Shown: positions 30,052-39,660 of the stretch, one piece after another
How the letters are laid out: every line of letters starts with the position of its first letter
Position numbering within the stretch: the stretch's first letter is position 1
Origin: SAR202 cluster bacterium
Lineage (GTDB): Bacteria > Chloroflexota > Dehalococcoidia > Lucifugimonadales > Lucifugimonadaceae
Assembly (NCBI GenBank): GCA_008373165.1
Contig: RQOU01000094.1
Span: forward strand, 1 to 52,545
Length of the DNA stretch: 52,545 bases
Reading direction: 5' to 3'
Made by a program: the position numbers and the translations under genes
The notes under the pieces: generated by a model
The model's database searches: none
What the model saw: only the letters and a program-made list of their open reading frames with translations
Told to the model about the DNA's origin: nothing

Positions 30052-30819
30052 TTGACCCAAACGTACCTAAGCGTCGTAATTCCTGCCTTCAACGAAGAGG
30101 TTCGGATCGCCTCGACCGTTAAATCTATAGTTGATTACCTTTCTGGATGGTTACCCGATTCAAATTCATCGCGTAATTGGGAGATTCTGGTGATCAATGA
30201 TGGATCAAGTGATTCCACAGCTTCGATAGTCGTTAAATTGAGCGAATCTGATGGTCGGATCAAACTTATTGACCTCCCGCACGGTGGTAAGGGTTCAGCG
30301 GTTAGAAGAGGTATGGATGAGGCTCGAGGGGAGTGGAGATTTTTGTGCGACGCTGACCTTTCCATGCCCATAGATAATCTAGCGAGGTTTTTTGTTGGAG
30401 TTGACGGGCATCCTGAATATGACGTTGCTATAGCCTCTCGAGAGGCTTCGGGGTCTCGAAGATTTAACGAACCGAAGAGTCGTCATGTAAAAGGACGGTT
30501 ATTCAACTATGCGGTGAAAATACTTGCATTACGAGGAATTGAAGATACCCAGTGCGGCTTTAAGTTGTTTTCAGCAGAATCTGCAACGAAATTGTTTCCA
30601 CACCAATCTCTTGATGGATGGGCATTTGACGTTGAGTTGCTGGTAATGGCCAAGAAAGCAGGGTTTGGTGTTGGTGAGGTGCCAATCGACTGGTATTACG
30701 GAGAAGGCTCTAAAATGACGCTGGCTAAAGGCATTGTCGCGGTGCTTGATGTCGCTAAGGTTGGATTCAACAATCTGCGGGGTAAGTACGGTATTCTTTT
30801 GCGTAACGATGGATCATAA
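30052..30819 (+). CDS. Family 2 glycosyltransferase (dolichyl-phosphate glucosyltransferase-like)
   Basis: LSVVIPAFNEEVRIASTV, LVINDGSSDST, FLCDADLSMP, DTQCGFKLF. Confidence 0.9.
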   Translation: MTQTYLSVVIPAFNEEVRIASTVKSIVDYLSGWLPDSNSSRNWEILVINDGSSDSTASIVVKLSESDGRIKLIDLPHGGKGSAVRRGMDEARGEWRFLCDADLSMPIDNLARFFVGVDGHPEYDVAIASREASGSRRFNEPKSRHVKGRLFNYAVKILALRGIEDTQCGFKLFSAESATKLFPHQSLDGWAFDVELLVMAKKAGFGVGEVPIDWYYGEGSKMTLAKGIVAVLDVAKVGFNNLRGKYGILLRNDGS

Positions 30820-31241
30820 TGCTGTTTCAAAATCCTCCTACATCGCAAATACGATCTATATTGCTGCAGGCAAAAACTATCGCCGTGGTTGGTATATCAG
30901 AAAGAGAAGATCGCGCTAGTAACTACGTCTCTGACTATATGCAATCTCAGGGTTACAAGATCTACCCGGTCAATCCGAACATTGAGGAATGGTTTGGATC
31001 GAAAAGTTATGACTCCATTGAGGATGTGCCAGACAAAATAGATATTGTCGATGTATTTCGGCGATCTGCGAGTGTTATGCCGGTAGCTGAAGATGCGGTT
31101 GCATCTGGTGCGAAGGTTCTCTGGCTTCAACAAGGAATAGTCAATCAAGAGGCCGCTACATTTGCACTAGATAGGGGCCTTGAGGTCGTGATGGACTCGT
31201 GCATTATGGTTGAGCATAAGTCAATGAAACTTGGGCTGTAG
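30819..31241 (+). CDS. CoA-binding domain protein (YccU-like)
   Basis: KTIAVVGISEREDRASNYVSDYMQSQGYKIYPVNPNI, LWLQQGIVNQEA, VMDSCIMVEH. Confidence 0.9.
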   Translation: MLFQNPPTSQIRSILLQAKTIAVVGISEREDRASNYVSDYMQSQGYKIYPVNPNIEEWFGSKSYDSIEDVPDKIDIVDVFRRSASVMPVAEDAVASGAKVLWLQQGIVNQEAATFALDRGLEVVMDSCIMVEHKSMKLGL

Positions 31242-31243
31242 AT

Positions 31244-31987
31244 TTGGTAAACGCAATTTCTACTCCTGATCAAAACACCCTGAAAGTGGCGGTTGTAGTT
31301 CCGACTTATAACGAATCGGAAACTTTGCCTCAATTGATTGAAAAAGTTGTCGCACAAGGCATTGATGGATTGGGTTTCATTGTTGTTGATGACGGTTCAC
31401 CTGACGGCACAGGGGCGATTGCCGACGGACTCGCCGATGAATTTACCGGCGTTTTCATTGTTCTTCATCGAGAAGGCAAGCAGGGACTGGGTACTGCGTA
31501 TATGGCAGGATTCCAAACGGCTTTAGATGCCGGAGCTCAAAACATTGTGGAAATGGATGCAGATTTATCGCATCCTCCCGAAGTCTTACCTGGGCTTATT
31601 GCTGAGCTTGATGAGGCAGATGTTGCTGTCGCTTCTCGCTACACCCCCGGTGGGGGCGTAGATCCGGGATGGAGTTGGGCAAGAAAACAGATCAGTTACT
31701 GGGGTAACGTCGGCATCAGGCTAATACTCGGGCTTGAAGTAAAGGATGCTACAGCCGGGTTCAAAGCTTTCAGAAGAACCACTTTAGAACGTATTGGGCT
31801 GGATCGACTTAGGTTAAGTGGATTTGGTTTTCAGGCCGAAGTCGCGTACAGATGTGAACAGACAGGGTTGAAAGTCGTTGAGCATCCATATGTTTTCATG
31901 GAGCGTACAGCTGGCAAGTCTAAGATGTCTTTTGGCATTGTAGTAGAAGCGTTCTTTCGTCTCTCCTGGCTACGCATTCGGCGATAG
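31244..31987 (+). CDS. Polyprenol monophosphomannose synthase-like GT2 (TTG start)
   Basis: VVVPTYNESETLPQLIEKV, FIVVDDGSPDGTG, VEMDADLSHPPEVLP, DATAGFKAFRRTTL. Confidence 0.92.
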   Translation: MVNAISTPDQNTLKVAVVVPTYNESETLPQLIEKVVAQGIDGLGFIVVDDGSPDGTGAIADGLADEFTGVFIVLHREGKQGLGTAYMAGFQTALDAGAQNIVEMDADLSHPPEVLPGLIAELDEADVAVASRYTPGGGVDPGWSWARKQISYWGNVGIRLILGLEVKDATAGFKAFRRTTLERIGLDRLRLSGFGFQAEVAYRCEQTGLKVVEHPYVFMERTAGKSKMSFGIVVEAFFRLSWLRIRR

Positions 31988-32209
31988 TACAACGCGTTTT
32001 TTCTCTGTCCTGAACCGAATTTTTTTCGTGGAGCCATCAGTGAAAATTCTTGGGTTTTTCATTCGACTTTAGTTCGGCACTCGTAAAACCAGTAAGTCGG
32101 CGTACTTGAAATTGTTGTTATGACCTATAGCTGGCTGGTAAATCTCATAGGTAACTGGACGTTAAATTCTTGATCAGTAGGTATCACGAGACTGTTTAAA
32201 GAGCCTTTT

Positions 32210-33019
32210 ATGGTTATAAAAAATAAAGCACTTCAAAATGACCGATCCTTTACCCAGATAGAACAAATCGCTATTGATCATGCGTTATCAGGTCGATGGA
32301 AAGAAGCAGTTAAGCTGAACCTAGAGGGATCGGCGATTTACCCTGAAAATATTGGGTGTCACAACAGATTGGCAAAGGCATATCTTGAATTGGGTAGATA
32401 TAAACAGGCGCGTGCTTCAATCAAAAGGGCATTAGCTATAGATCCAGGTAGTCGAGTTGCGAGGCGTCAGTGGGACAGACTCTCGGAACTTGATGATTCA
32501 GAAATTTCTCGTAGAACTTTTGGCAATACCGCTATAAGTCCCGCGTTATTTATTTCCGACCCTGCAGTAGCGACCGCTTCTGAACTGAACAAAGTGGCAG
32601 ATGCAAAAATTCTTGCTTCCGTATCACCTGGAGATAACCTGAAGCTGGTTATTGATGAAGGTATAGGAACTGTTGAGACCAGCGGCGGTGAATATCTGGG
32701 TGCGCTGGATGTTCGCCTCGTGGTTAGATTACAGAAGATGATAGATGGTGGTAACGAATATGAAGTGCTTGCTGCGAAGCTAACAGATTCCGAAGTGATA
32801 GTTATTGTTCGTGAAGTTAAGCGTTCACGTGCACAGGCCCACATCGCGTCGTTCCCCTTGTATCTTCAACAGAAGATCAATGATTTAGAGACAGACGATC
32901 CAGGTGAAATTGAGAATGGCGATGAGGTCGAAGTTGAAGAGTTGGTTGTTAGATTATTAGAGGATGGGCCTGTCGGATCTGCTATGTCTGGCGAATTTGA
33001 TGAGCCTCTTGACGACTGA
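32210..33019 (+). CDS. TPR-containing protein with C-terminal beta-rich (HIRAN-like?) domain and acidic tail
   Basis: RLAKAYLELGRYKQARASIKRALAIDPGS (TPR); VSPGDNLKLVIDEG..GGEYLGALDVRLVVRLQKMIDGGNEYEVL; acidic terminus. Confidence 0.7.
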   Translation: MVIKNKALQNDRSFTQIEQIAIDHALSGRWKEAVKLNLEGSAIYPENIGCHNRLAKAYLELGRYKQARASIKRALAIDPGSRVARRQWDRLSELDDSEISRRTFGNTAISPALFISDPAVATASELNKVADAKILASVSPGDNLKLVIDEGIGTVETSGGEYLGALDVRLVVRLQKMIDGGNEYEVLAAKLTDSEVIVIVREVKRSRAQAHIASFPLYLQQKINDLETDDPGEIENGDEVEVEELVVRLLEDGPVGSAMSGEFDEPLDD

Positions 33020-33030
33020 TTCCCTACTTA

Positions 33031-34371
33031 CTAGGCATAGCCACTCCGTCTCAAAACATTCTTTACTGCTGATACAAACGCATCTACATCGTCTTCGGTG
33101 TGAACAGTAGAAACATTACCTGCACAGCGATTTGACATCAGGAATCCTTCGTTCAGTAATCCTATGAACATTGTTTGCATCATCTCTTTGTTGTTGGTTG
33201 CATAGGTCCTGTAGTCAGTAACTTCTGTTGATGTGAATTGTAAAGCGAAAAGAGATGCCACTCCAGTTACGCTCATAGGAACTTCCAGTTCCGCAAAAAG
33301 TGTTCTCAACTTGCTGCGGAGCATGTCTCCAAGGCGTTCTAGGTATTCGTATTTATCTGGTGTGAGGCTTTCAAGCGTTGCCACCCCAGCCACTGCCGTC
33401 ATGGGGTTACCGTTGAATGTTCCGGCGTGCTGGACAACAGATCCTCCGTCAGAGGGATCCCATAATGACATGATGTCATCACGGCCGCCGAAGGCTCCTA
33501 CAGGCATTCCGCCTCCCACTACTTTCCCGAAACAGGTTAAATCGGGTTTTACACCGTAGTAGTCCTGAGCGCCTCCATAGGCGATTCGGAATGCGATTAC
33601 CTCATCGAATATTAATACGATGCCCAGATCGTCGGTTATTCGACGCAGACCTTCCAAGAATTCTGGTTTAGCAGGCACCATCCCACATTGTCCATTAACA
33701 GGCTCCACTATCACGGCTGCTAAATCGTCGGCGTGTTTGCGAATGATTTTTTCTGCCGCGGCAATATCGTTGAATGGTGTTATGAAGATATCGTCGACTG
33801 CTGTATCGGATATTCCTGGAAATGCGGCTACAGATTCTGGCGATTCAGCATCGCCAGCTTCGTCTAGCGGCGGGACAACGCTGATCTGTATAGCATCATG
33901 ATTCCCGTGATATGCACCTTCGCATTTTATGAGTTTCTGTTTGCCGGTGAATGCTCTTGCAGCCCGGATTGCGTTGAGGGTCGCTTCTGTACCGGTGTTA
34001 ACAAATCGGACCTTATCAAGAGAAGGGACACGTTCACACATCAGTTCTGCCCATCGGACAACGGATGGACTTGGAGCTGGAAATGACAGCCCCTTATCAA
34101 TCTGTGAAGCCAGGGCTGATGTTACCTCTGGCGGTCGGTGTCCCAATATTAACGTCGTCATATTATTTACGAAGTCTGTTCTCTTGTTACCGTCTGCATC
34201 GGTCAGTGTCGTTCCCTCTCCACTTGTTATGTAGACCGGAAAGGGATCCCAGTAAATTGAATTACGGGTATCTCCGCCAGGCATAAATTTACTGGCTTTC
34301 TTGTGTAAGTCTTCGGAAATTGGGTTTGCTGTTGAATATGATGCAATTTCTCGTTCAAGTGGGGATGTCAT
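33031..34371 (-). CDS. Class III aminotransferase, glutamate-1-semialdehyde 2,1-aminomutase-like
   Basis: RFVNTGTEATLNAIRAARAFTGKQKLIKCEGAYHGNHD, IFDEVIAFR, TCFGKVVGGGMPVGAFGG. Confidence 0.88.
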   Translation of the reverse strand: MTSPLEREIASYSTANPISEDLHKKASKFMPGGDTRNSIYWDPFPVYITSGEGTTLTDADGNKRTDFVNNMTTLILGHRPPEVTSALASQIDKGLSFPAPSPSVVRWAELMCERVPSLDKVRFVNTGTEATLNAIRAARAFTGKQKLIKCEGAYHGNHDAIQISVVPPLDEAGDAESPESVAAFPGISDTAVDDIFITPFNDIAAAEKIIRKHADDLAAVIVEPVNGQCGMVPAKPEFLEGLRRITDDLGIVLIFDEVIAFRIAYGGAQDYYGVKPDLTCFGKVVGGGMPVGAFGGRDDIMSLWDPSDGGSVVQHAGTFNGNPMTAVAGVATLESLTPDKYEYLERLGDMLRSKLRTLFAELEVPMSVTGVASLFALQFTSTEVTDYRTYATNNKEMMQTMFIGLLNEGFLMSNRCAGNVSTVHTEDDVDAFVSAVKNVLRRSGYA

Positions 34372-34439
34372 TTCAGAATTTACAACCTGATCTACTGGGG
34401 TGGATTTTTTCCACAGTCATTTTAGATGTTTGTTAATAC

Positions 34440-35229
34440 CTAGTTGATAAGAGCGTTTAATAAAGTCGGTAGCGCGCTGCCCGCTTTTGAACGCAAAGAT
34501 ATCTTACTGAGTGCAGTTAATTTTGTTTTATTCGGGTTAATTTCGACGATTGTGGCACCGGCGGACTCTGCAATCCAAACCAGACCGCTTGCTGGTCGCA
34601 CTGTTCCTGATGTACCAATCGTAATGACGCAGTCTGCTTTATTGATTTCGGCTCTAGCTGCGGTCATTACGTCATCAGGGATTGGTTCTCCGAACATTAC
34701 AGTGTCGAATTTCACTAAGCCATCGCACTTTTCACACGGTTTCGGGGCATACAAAGGGACGAAGCTGCCCAGTGATATACGTTCATTACATTCGATGCAT
34801 CTCAATTTTGTTCGATTGCCATGAATTTCGATCAGGTTCTTCAGCCCGGCTTTCTCGTCCAGCCCGTCGATATTTTGGGTAATGACCGATTGTATGGCGC
34901 CCCTTTTTTCCATTTCAGCCAGGGCATAGTGGCCGGCATGTGGCTCTGCTCCTTCTAGAGCATCACGCAATTCCAGAATGTGGGCATCAGCTTCTTTATT
35001 GGCCCGACGGTTCCACCAACCGATTGGATCTTTTTTGAAATCAGCATACCCATCCATTCGAGGTGTGCCGTACTTTGTCCATAGTCCGCCCACTCCTCTG
35101 AATGGCGGAATTCCGCTTTCTACCGACATTCCGGCACCGGTCATCGCAACCACATATGTGGATTCGTTCATCAAGCAGGCGATCTCTTGGACCGTTTTTC
35201 GCAGATAGCTTGTTTTGACCTTTTCCATA
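34440..35229 (-). CDS. SIR2-family NAD-dependent protein deacylase
   Basis: TGAGMSVESGIPPFRG, TQNIDGLDEKAG, EIHGN, zinc Cys pairs CIEC...CEKC; likely start at 35229 (MEKVKTSY) or 35279. Confidence 0.93.
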
Positions 35230-35235
35230 GAAGGT

Positions 35236-36432
35236 TTAGGGGTTGGCATTTGCGATTGAATCTTGTGTAACGCGTCCATTCATAACCGTGTAGATATCGG
35301 CTTTTTCAAGGAAGTTATCAGGGAGTATTGCCCGCTCAGTTGCAGTCAAGAGCACCTGTTCGTGTTTTGTAGCTGCCTCTAGCACCAGCTTTCGGCGTTC
35401 TATATCAAGTTCCGAGAGGATATCGTCCAGTGCAAGAACCGGAGTTCGCCCAGTGGACTGTGTAACGAATACTGCTTCAGCAATTTTAAGAGCGAGTGCG
35501 ATCGTTCGACATTGCCCGCGAGACGCGAAATTATCTGCTCGGTTGCCATTCAGTCGGATTTCTAAGTCATCTCTGTGTGGCCCGATTACTGTAATGCCTT
35601 GTGCTATTTCTCGTCGTTGTAGGGTTGGCAGGGCATTTGTTATTTCTTTCTCAATCATCTCCGCATTCATACTGCTGATGTTGACTGTGTCTTTAGAGGA
35701 CGCCGTGATGCGAGGTTGGTATTCGAGCTCGAGCTTGTCACCATTTGTCAGGTCTTGATGTGCGGGTACGGCATGTTCATTTAATCCGTCCACCGATCTT
35801 CGACGGGAATCGGTGATTAATGCTCCTTCATACGCTAAGCGTTCATTCCAGAATGCGAGTTCATTTTCTTGTGAAAGGCCATCCCTTATTTGGCGGAGCA
35901 ACTGATTCCGTTGGTTAACCACTTGTCTGTACCGTTGCAGGGATTTTAGGTAGACATTATTTGATTGAGAAATAAGGATGTCGAGGTATCTGCGGCGTCG
36001 ACCGGGTGATCCGTAAATGATTTCCAAATCTTCTGCTTCAAAAAAGACTATGTTGAGGTTTCCTACAAAATCTATGGCCGAGCGCTTGATTCCATTTACT
36101 CGAAGACCTTTGCGAAACGCATGGGTTGCATTTTTTGAACGTTCAGTGGCGGTTATGTCAAAATCTATCTGCGCCTGAACTGTGCTGTCAGCACTGCGAC
36201 CTACTCCCAAGACCTGGATGTGTCCACCGGTTTCTGCTAATGACCAGTTGACGAGCTCGCGTTCATTTGAAGAGCGCGGCGATTTGGCTATCGCCAACAT
36301 GTATGCAGCTTCGAGGAGATTACTTTTTCCATGTCCGTTTTGCCCCTCGAACAGAGTGAGCCCAGGGCGCAATTCAAGTTCGGTATTTGTGTGGTTTCTA
36401 AAACCGGCAAGGGAAAGCCTCGATAAATAGAT
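35236..36432 (-). CDS. recF: DNA replication/repair protein RecF; start uncertain (ORF track gives 36372, TTG)
   Basis: FEGQNGHGKSNLLEAAYMLA (Walker A), LALDDILSELDIERR; upstream in-frame IYLSRLSLAGFRNHTNTELEL matches the RecF N-terminus. Confidence 0.92.
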   Translation of the reverse strand: MYLSRLSLAGFRNHTNTELELRPGLTLFEGQNGHGKSNLLEAAYMLAIAKSPRSSNERELVNWSLAETGGHIQVLGVGRSADSTVQAQIDFDITATERSKNATHAFRKGLRVNGIKRSAIDFVGNLNIVFFEAEDLEIIYGSPGRRRRYLDILISQSNNVYLKSLQRYRQVVNQRNQLLRQIRDGLSQENELAFWNERLAYEGALITDSRRRSVDGLNEHAVPAHQDLTNGDKLELEYQPRITASSKDTVNISSMNAEMIEKEITNALPTLQRREIAQGITVIGPHRDDLEIRLNGNRADNFASRGQCRTIALALKIAEAVFVTQSTGRTPVLALDDILSELDIERRKLVLEAATKHEQVLLTATERAILPDNFLEKADIYTVMNGRVTQDSIANANP

Positions 36433-36714
36433 GAGAATGTCCTTCTTAAAAGTAGCCTGGTTTTCGGTGTGGCCAATTATCAGTTATTTATATTTGCTGA
36501 GAGGGAAATTTTAGCACCGTAAACGGATAGGAACATTGCAGATCGATGCTCATTGGATTGGTTGAATTGGATATGAATTTTCCAAAGATATTATTTGCTT
36601 ATAACTAGAATTCCATTAATTGAAGCATTGACTGAAACTAGTAAATCCTCAAAACAGCGTAATTCGTTTGTTTGGCATTAAAATGGGTGTAGTAACCATT
36701 ACTTAATAACTGGG

Positions 36715-37239
36715 GTGGGCATTTTGGACTTAAAGTCATTAATTAGGGACGTTCCGGATTATCCATCCGCCGGCATTTTATTTCGTGACCTGACTCCCCT
36801 GATGGCCAATGCCGATGCGATGCGTCATGTTACAGAAACACTGTCTACTCACTTGAGCGAAAAGCGAACCGAGGCCATTGCGGCAATCGATGCTCGTGGA
36901 TTTATATTCGGTGCGCCGGTTGCATCACAGCTTGGTGTGCCTTTTGTACCTCTTCGTAAATCTGGAAAACTACCGCCTCCAGTCGTTGGTGTTGACTATG
37001 CTTTAGAGTATGGAACAGCCCGACTTGAGGTTGCTGAATCTGCATTGTCTGGCCATCAGAGGGTTGCGATTATTGATGATCTGCTTGCAACCGGAGGCAC
37101 AGCTGGCGCAGGAGCAGAGCTGATTTTGTCTCTCGGAGGAGATGTGATCACTTTTGCTTTTTTGGTTGAATTGGGATTTTTGAATGGGCGACAACGCCTG
37201 CCGGATGGGATCGATGTTTTCAGCATGGTTCAGTATTAG
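36715..37239 (+). CDS. apt: Adenine phosphoribosyltransferase (GTG start)
   Basis: IRDVPDYPSAGILFRDLTPLM, AAIDARGFIFGAPVA, VAIIDDLLATGGTAGAG. Confidence 0.96.
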   Translation: MGILDLKSLIRDVPDYPSAGILFRDLTPLMANADAMRHVTETLSTHLSEKRTEAIAAIDARGFIFGAPVASQLGVPFVPLRKSGKLPPPVVGVDYALEYGTARLEVAESALSGHQRVAIIDDLLATGGTAGAGAELILSLGGDVITFAFLVELGFLNGRQRLPDGIDVFSMVQY

Positions 37240-37241
37240 TT

Positions 37242-38018
37242 TTGGCATCTATCGACCGCGCCGCTGTCACATTCGATTTGTGGAAGACCCTGATTTTTGA
37301 GTATGGCAACAAGTCAAACTCGTCTAAACGAGCAGAGTTGAGGACCGAGTACTCGCTTGATGCTCTCAGAGATTTCGGGGAGCCGGTCGATCAGGCTAGA
37401 TTCCATAAAATTTTTGTCGATATGGCTGAAGAAATTACCCTCGGGCATGATAGTGGGACTGACGCGCATTTTCATAAGTGGGTTGAACTTGGATTATCTC
37501 GCATTGATCCCGATTTGCCCTACCGTATCGGGGGTTCTGGTATTACTCAGGTAGGGGATGCAATCGATAAAGCATTTTTAGACTGCCCGCCGCTGCTTCT
37601 TGAAGGTTCTTTGGAGATTTTAAATCAAGTGCATAGTCGAGGTCTTCTGATTGGGCTTATTACCAACACTGGGATGACTAGTAGCAGTGCATTTACTGCA
37701 TGGTTTGCCGAACTGGGGTTGCTTCCCATATTTGACCACATGGTGTTTTCAAATGACTTAGCAATTGCTAAACCGAATCATTTAATTTTTGATCTAACTC
37801 TTGAGGCACTGCGAGTTATACCGCAGAGGGTTATACACGTCGGTGACAATATTCATACAGATGTCGCAGGTGCTGCCGCAGTAGGCATTACGACCGTTTG
37901 GGTAAGTGGTAGTACTCAAACAGATTTACCTTTTGACGTGAAGCCCGATTTCACATTGCAAACGATTCTTGAATTGCTGCCGATTGTCGATCGATGGCTT
38001 GGATCACTCGACAGATAA
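37242..38018 (+). CDS. HAD-superfamily hydrolase (TTG start)
   Basis: AVTFDLWKTLIFE, GLITNTGMTS, AKPNHLIFDLTLEAL, VIHVGDNIHTDVAGAAAVGI. Confidence 0.9.
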   Translation: MASIDRAAVTFDLWKTLIFEYGNKSNSSKRAELRTEYSLDALRDFGEPVDQARFHKIFVDMAEEITLGHDSGTDAHFHKWVELGLSRIDPDLPYRIGGSGITQVGDAIDKAFLDCPPLLLEGSLEILNQVHSRGLLIGLITNTGMTSSSAFTAWFAELGLLPIFDHMVFSNDLAIAKPNHLIFDLTLEALRVIPQRVIHVGDNIHTDVAGAAAVGITTVWVSGSTQTDLPFDVKPDFTLQTILELLPIVDRWLGSLDR

Positions 38019-38025
38019 CGTCTGG

Positions 38026-38808
38026 TTATTTTAACTTTCTGTTCGCAAACCGCGTTGCCGCTACAAGCAATGCGAAATTAATAGTTGTTAATGTTCCTAT
38101 GAACAGGGTTGCCTCAAAGAAAAATCGTTGAGGGAACATGATAATTAGGTAATCTTTACGGGGGTCAAGCATCCATAGATCGTTGGTAAAACTTAAGAAA
38201 TGGAACTGAGTGAATAGCCAGCCGAAATCTATTACGGCGGTTATCCCAAAGATGGTTAAAAAAATGCCGGTCCCTAGTACTGACCACTTCAATGTCTTGA
38301 GTAGTAGCGGTAGTAGTTCCTGCTTTAACGCAAGCACTCCAAAAGCGAGTAAGGCCAAGAGGCAGGCTCCTGAGACACGTGAGGTTATGAAAACAGCCTG
38401 CATGAGTTTTTTGACGTCAACCATGTGGAGCACCTCTCTTTCGTTGTAGAGAGAAACTTTGGCTCCGTCATAATCTACTCGCAGGTCTAGTAGCTCGGCG
38501 TCATCATTAAAGTATTGTTTTATCTGTGCTGCTCCACTGTTGAGCTGCTCTTTATCGAGACCTGTTCTATTGGGTATGTCATTACGCCACCAGTTATATT
38601 CGTACAGCCATTCGCTGTTGGTGATGTAGCTGGTATTAAAGAGAATTAAAAACACCGGAAGCAGCAATGCGAACACCCAGGCTCCGATTATGGGTGAATT
38701 CCGTCTTAGGTAGTCACTTTTCGAAAATGACGGTCTGCGGTGATTTTGCTTGTTGGATTGGTGCATATTAGAAGGTGTGGCAGCTAGGATACGGGTCTTA
38801 TTACCCAT
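38026..38808 (-). CDS. Integral membrane protein, DUF1461/TIGR01906-like
   Basis: FHFLSFTNDLWMLDPRKDYLIIMFPQRFFFEATL; about 4 TM segments. Confidence 0.8.
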   Translation of the reverse strand: MGNKTRILAATPSNMHQSNKQNHRRPSFSKSDYLRRNSPIIGAWVFALLLPVFLILFNTSYITNSEWLYEYNWWRNDIPNRTGLDKEQLNSGAAQIKQYFNDDAELLDLRVDYDGAKVSLYNEREVLHMVDVKKLMQAVFITSRVSGACLLALLAFGVLALKQELLPLLLKTLKWSVLGTGIFLTIFGITAVIDFGWLFTQFHFLSFTNDLWMLDPRKDYLIIMFPQRFFFEATLFIGTLTTINFALLVAATRFANRKLK

Positions 38809-38847
38809 ATTGGTTCAATTCATGGGTTTGATTATTGTCTAGAAGGT

Positions 38848-39642
38848 ATGGAGAGTCTTTTGATTTTACAGAGCAGTCAGGCTCAATCAGATGGAGAAGC
38901 GTTTGCAGAACTTGTCGCTACAGTAGAGATACTGAGAAATCCAGGGGGTTGTCCTTGGGACGCGGAGCAGACCCATGCTTCGCTGAGGCCTAATTTACTG
39001 GAAGAGACGTATGAAACACTTGATGCCATCGACTCGGGAGATCCTGCCAGCTTGGCCGAAGAGTTAGGTGACATACTCACTCAAATTGTATTCCACGCTG
39101 ATATAGCAAAGCGTGGAGATAGTTTTGACGCTGCTTCAATTTGTAATGCCGTCCGCGAAAAGCTGATCCGTAGACATCCCCATGTTTTTGGAGATGAGGA
39201 TGCGATTAATGAGGCCGATACGGTTGTAGATCGTTGGGAGGAAATCAAACGGGCCGAATCTGGTGGTAAACGCTCTATTGTTGCTTCCTTGCCTTCTGAG
39301 ATGCCTGCGCTTGCATACTCAGCGTCGATTCAAAGACGTGTGATGCGGGTTGGTTTGCCCTGGCCTGAAAAGCAAGCTATGCCCCTGGCGTTCGCCGAGG
39401 TAAATGGCGAGTCCTCAGCAGAAACAGAGGAGCGTGCAGGTAAGTATTTGATGGGTGTTGCCCGGCAAGTGCAAGCAGCGGGAATTGACCCGGAGGTGGC
39501 ATTACGCAGGGCGACGGTGAGTCTTCGTGATCATGTGCTGCGAGCGGAGGAGATTGCAGGAGAAAAATCGTTGGCTGATTTGAAGGATGATGAAAAGTCT
39601 TTAATCTGGGAGCGAGCGGAGTCGGAAGTCGGAGATTCTTAG
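38848..39642 (+). CDS. mazG: Nucleoside triphosphate pyrophosphohydrolase MazG
   Basis: LRNPGGCPWDAEQTHASLRPNLLEETYETLDAID, EELGDILTQIVFHADIA, RHPHVFGDE, VDRWEEIK. Confidence 0.95.
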   Translation: MESLLILQSSQAQSDGEAFAELVATVEILRNPGGCPWDAEQTHASLRPNLLEETYETLDAIDSGDPASLAEELGDILTQIVFHADIAKRGDSFDAASICNAVREKLIRRHPHVFGDEDAINEADTVVDRWEEIKRAESGGKRSIVASLPSEMPALAYSASIQRRVMRVGLPWPEKQAMPLAFAEVNGESSAETEERAGKYLMGVARQVQAAGIDPEVALRRATVSLRDHVLRAEEIAGEKSLADLKDDEKSLIWERAESEVGDS

Positions 39643-39660
39643 AATTGATGAGGGCTCTTG

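Noticed and set aside
33233-34286. Several 60-108 aa plus-strand ORFs
   Set aside because: All lie antisense inside the GSA-AM-like aminotransferase gene; no domain support.
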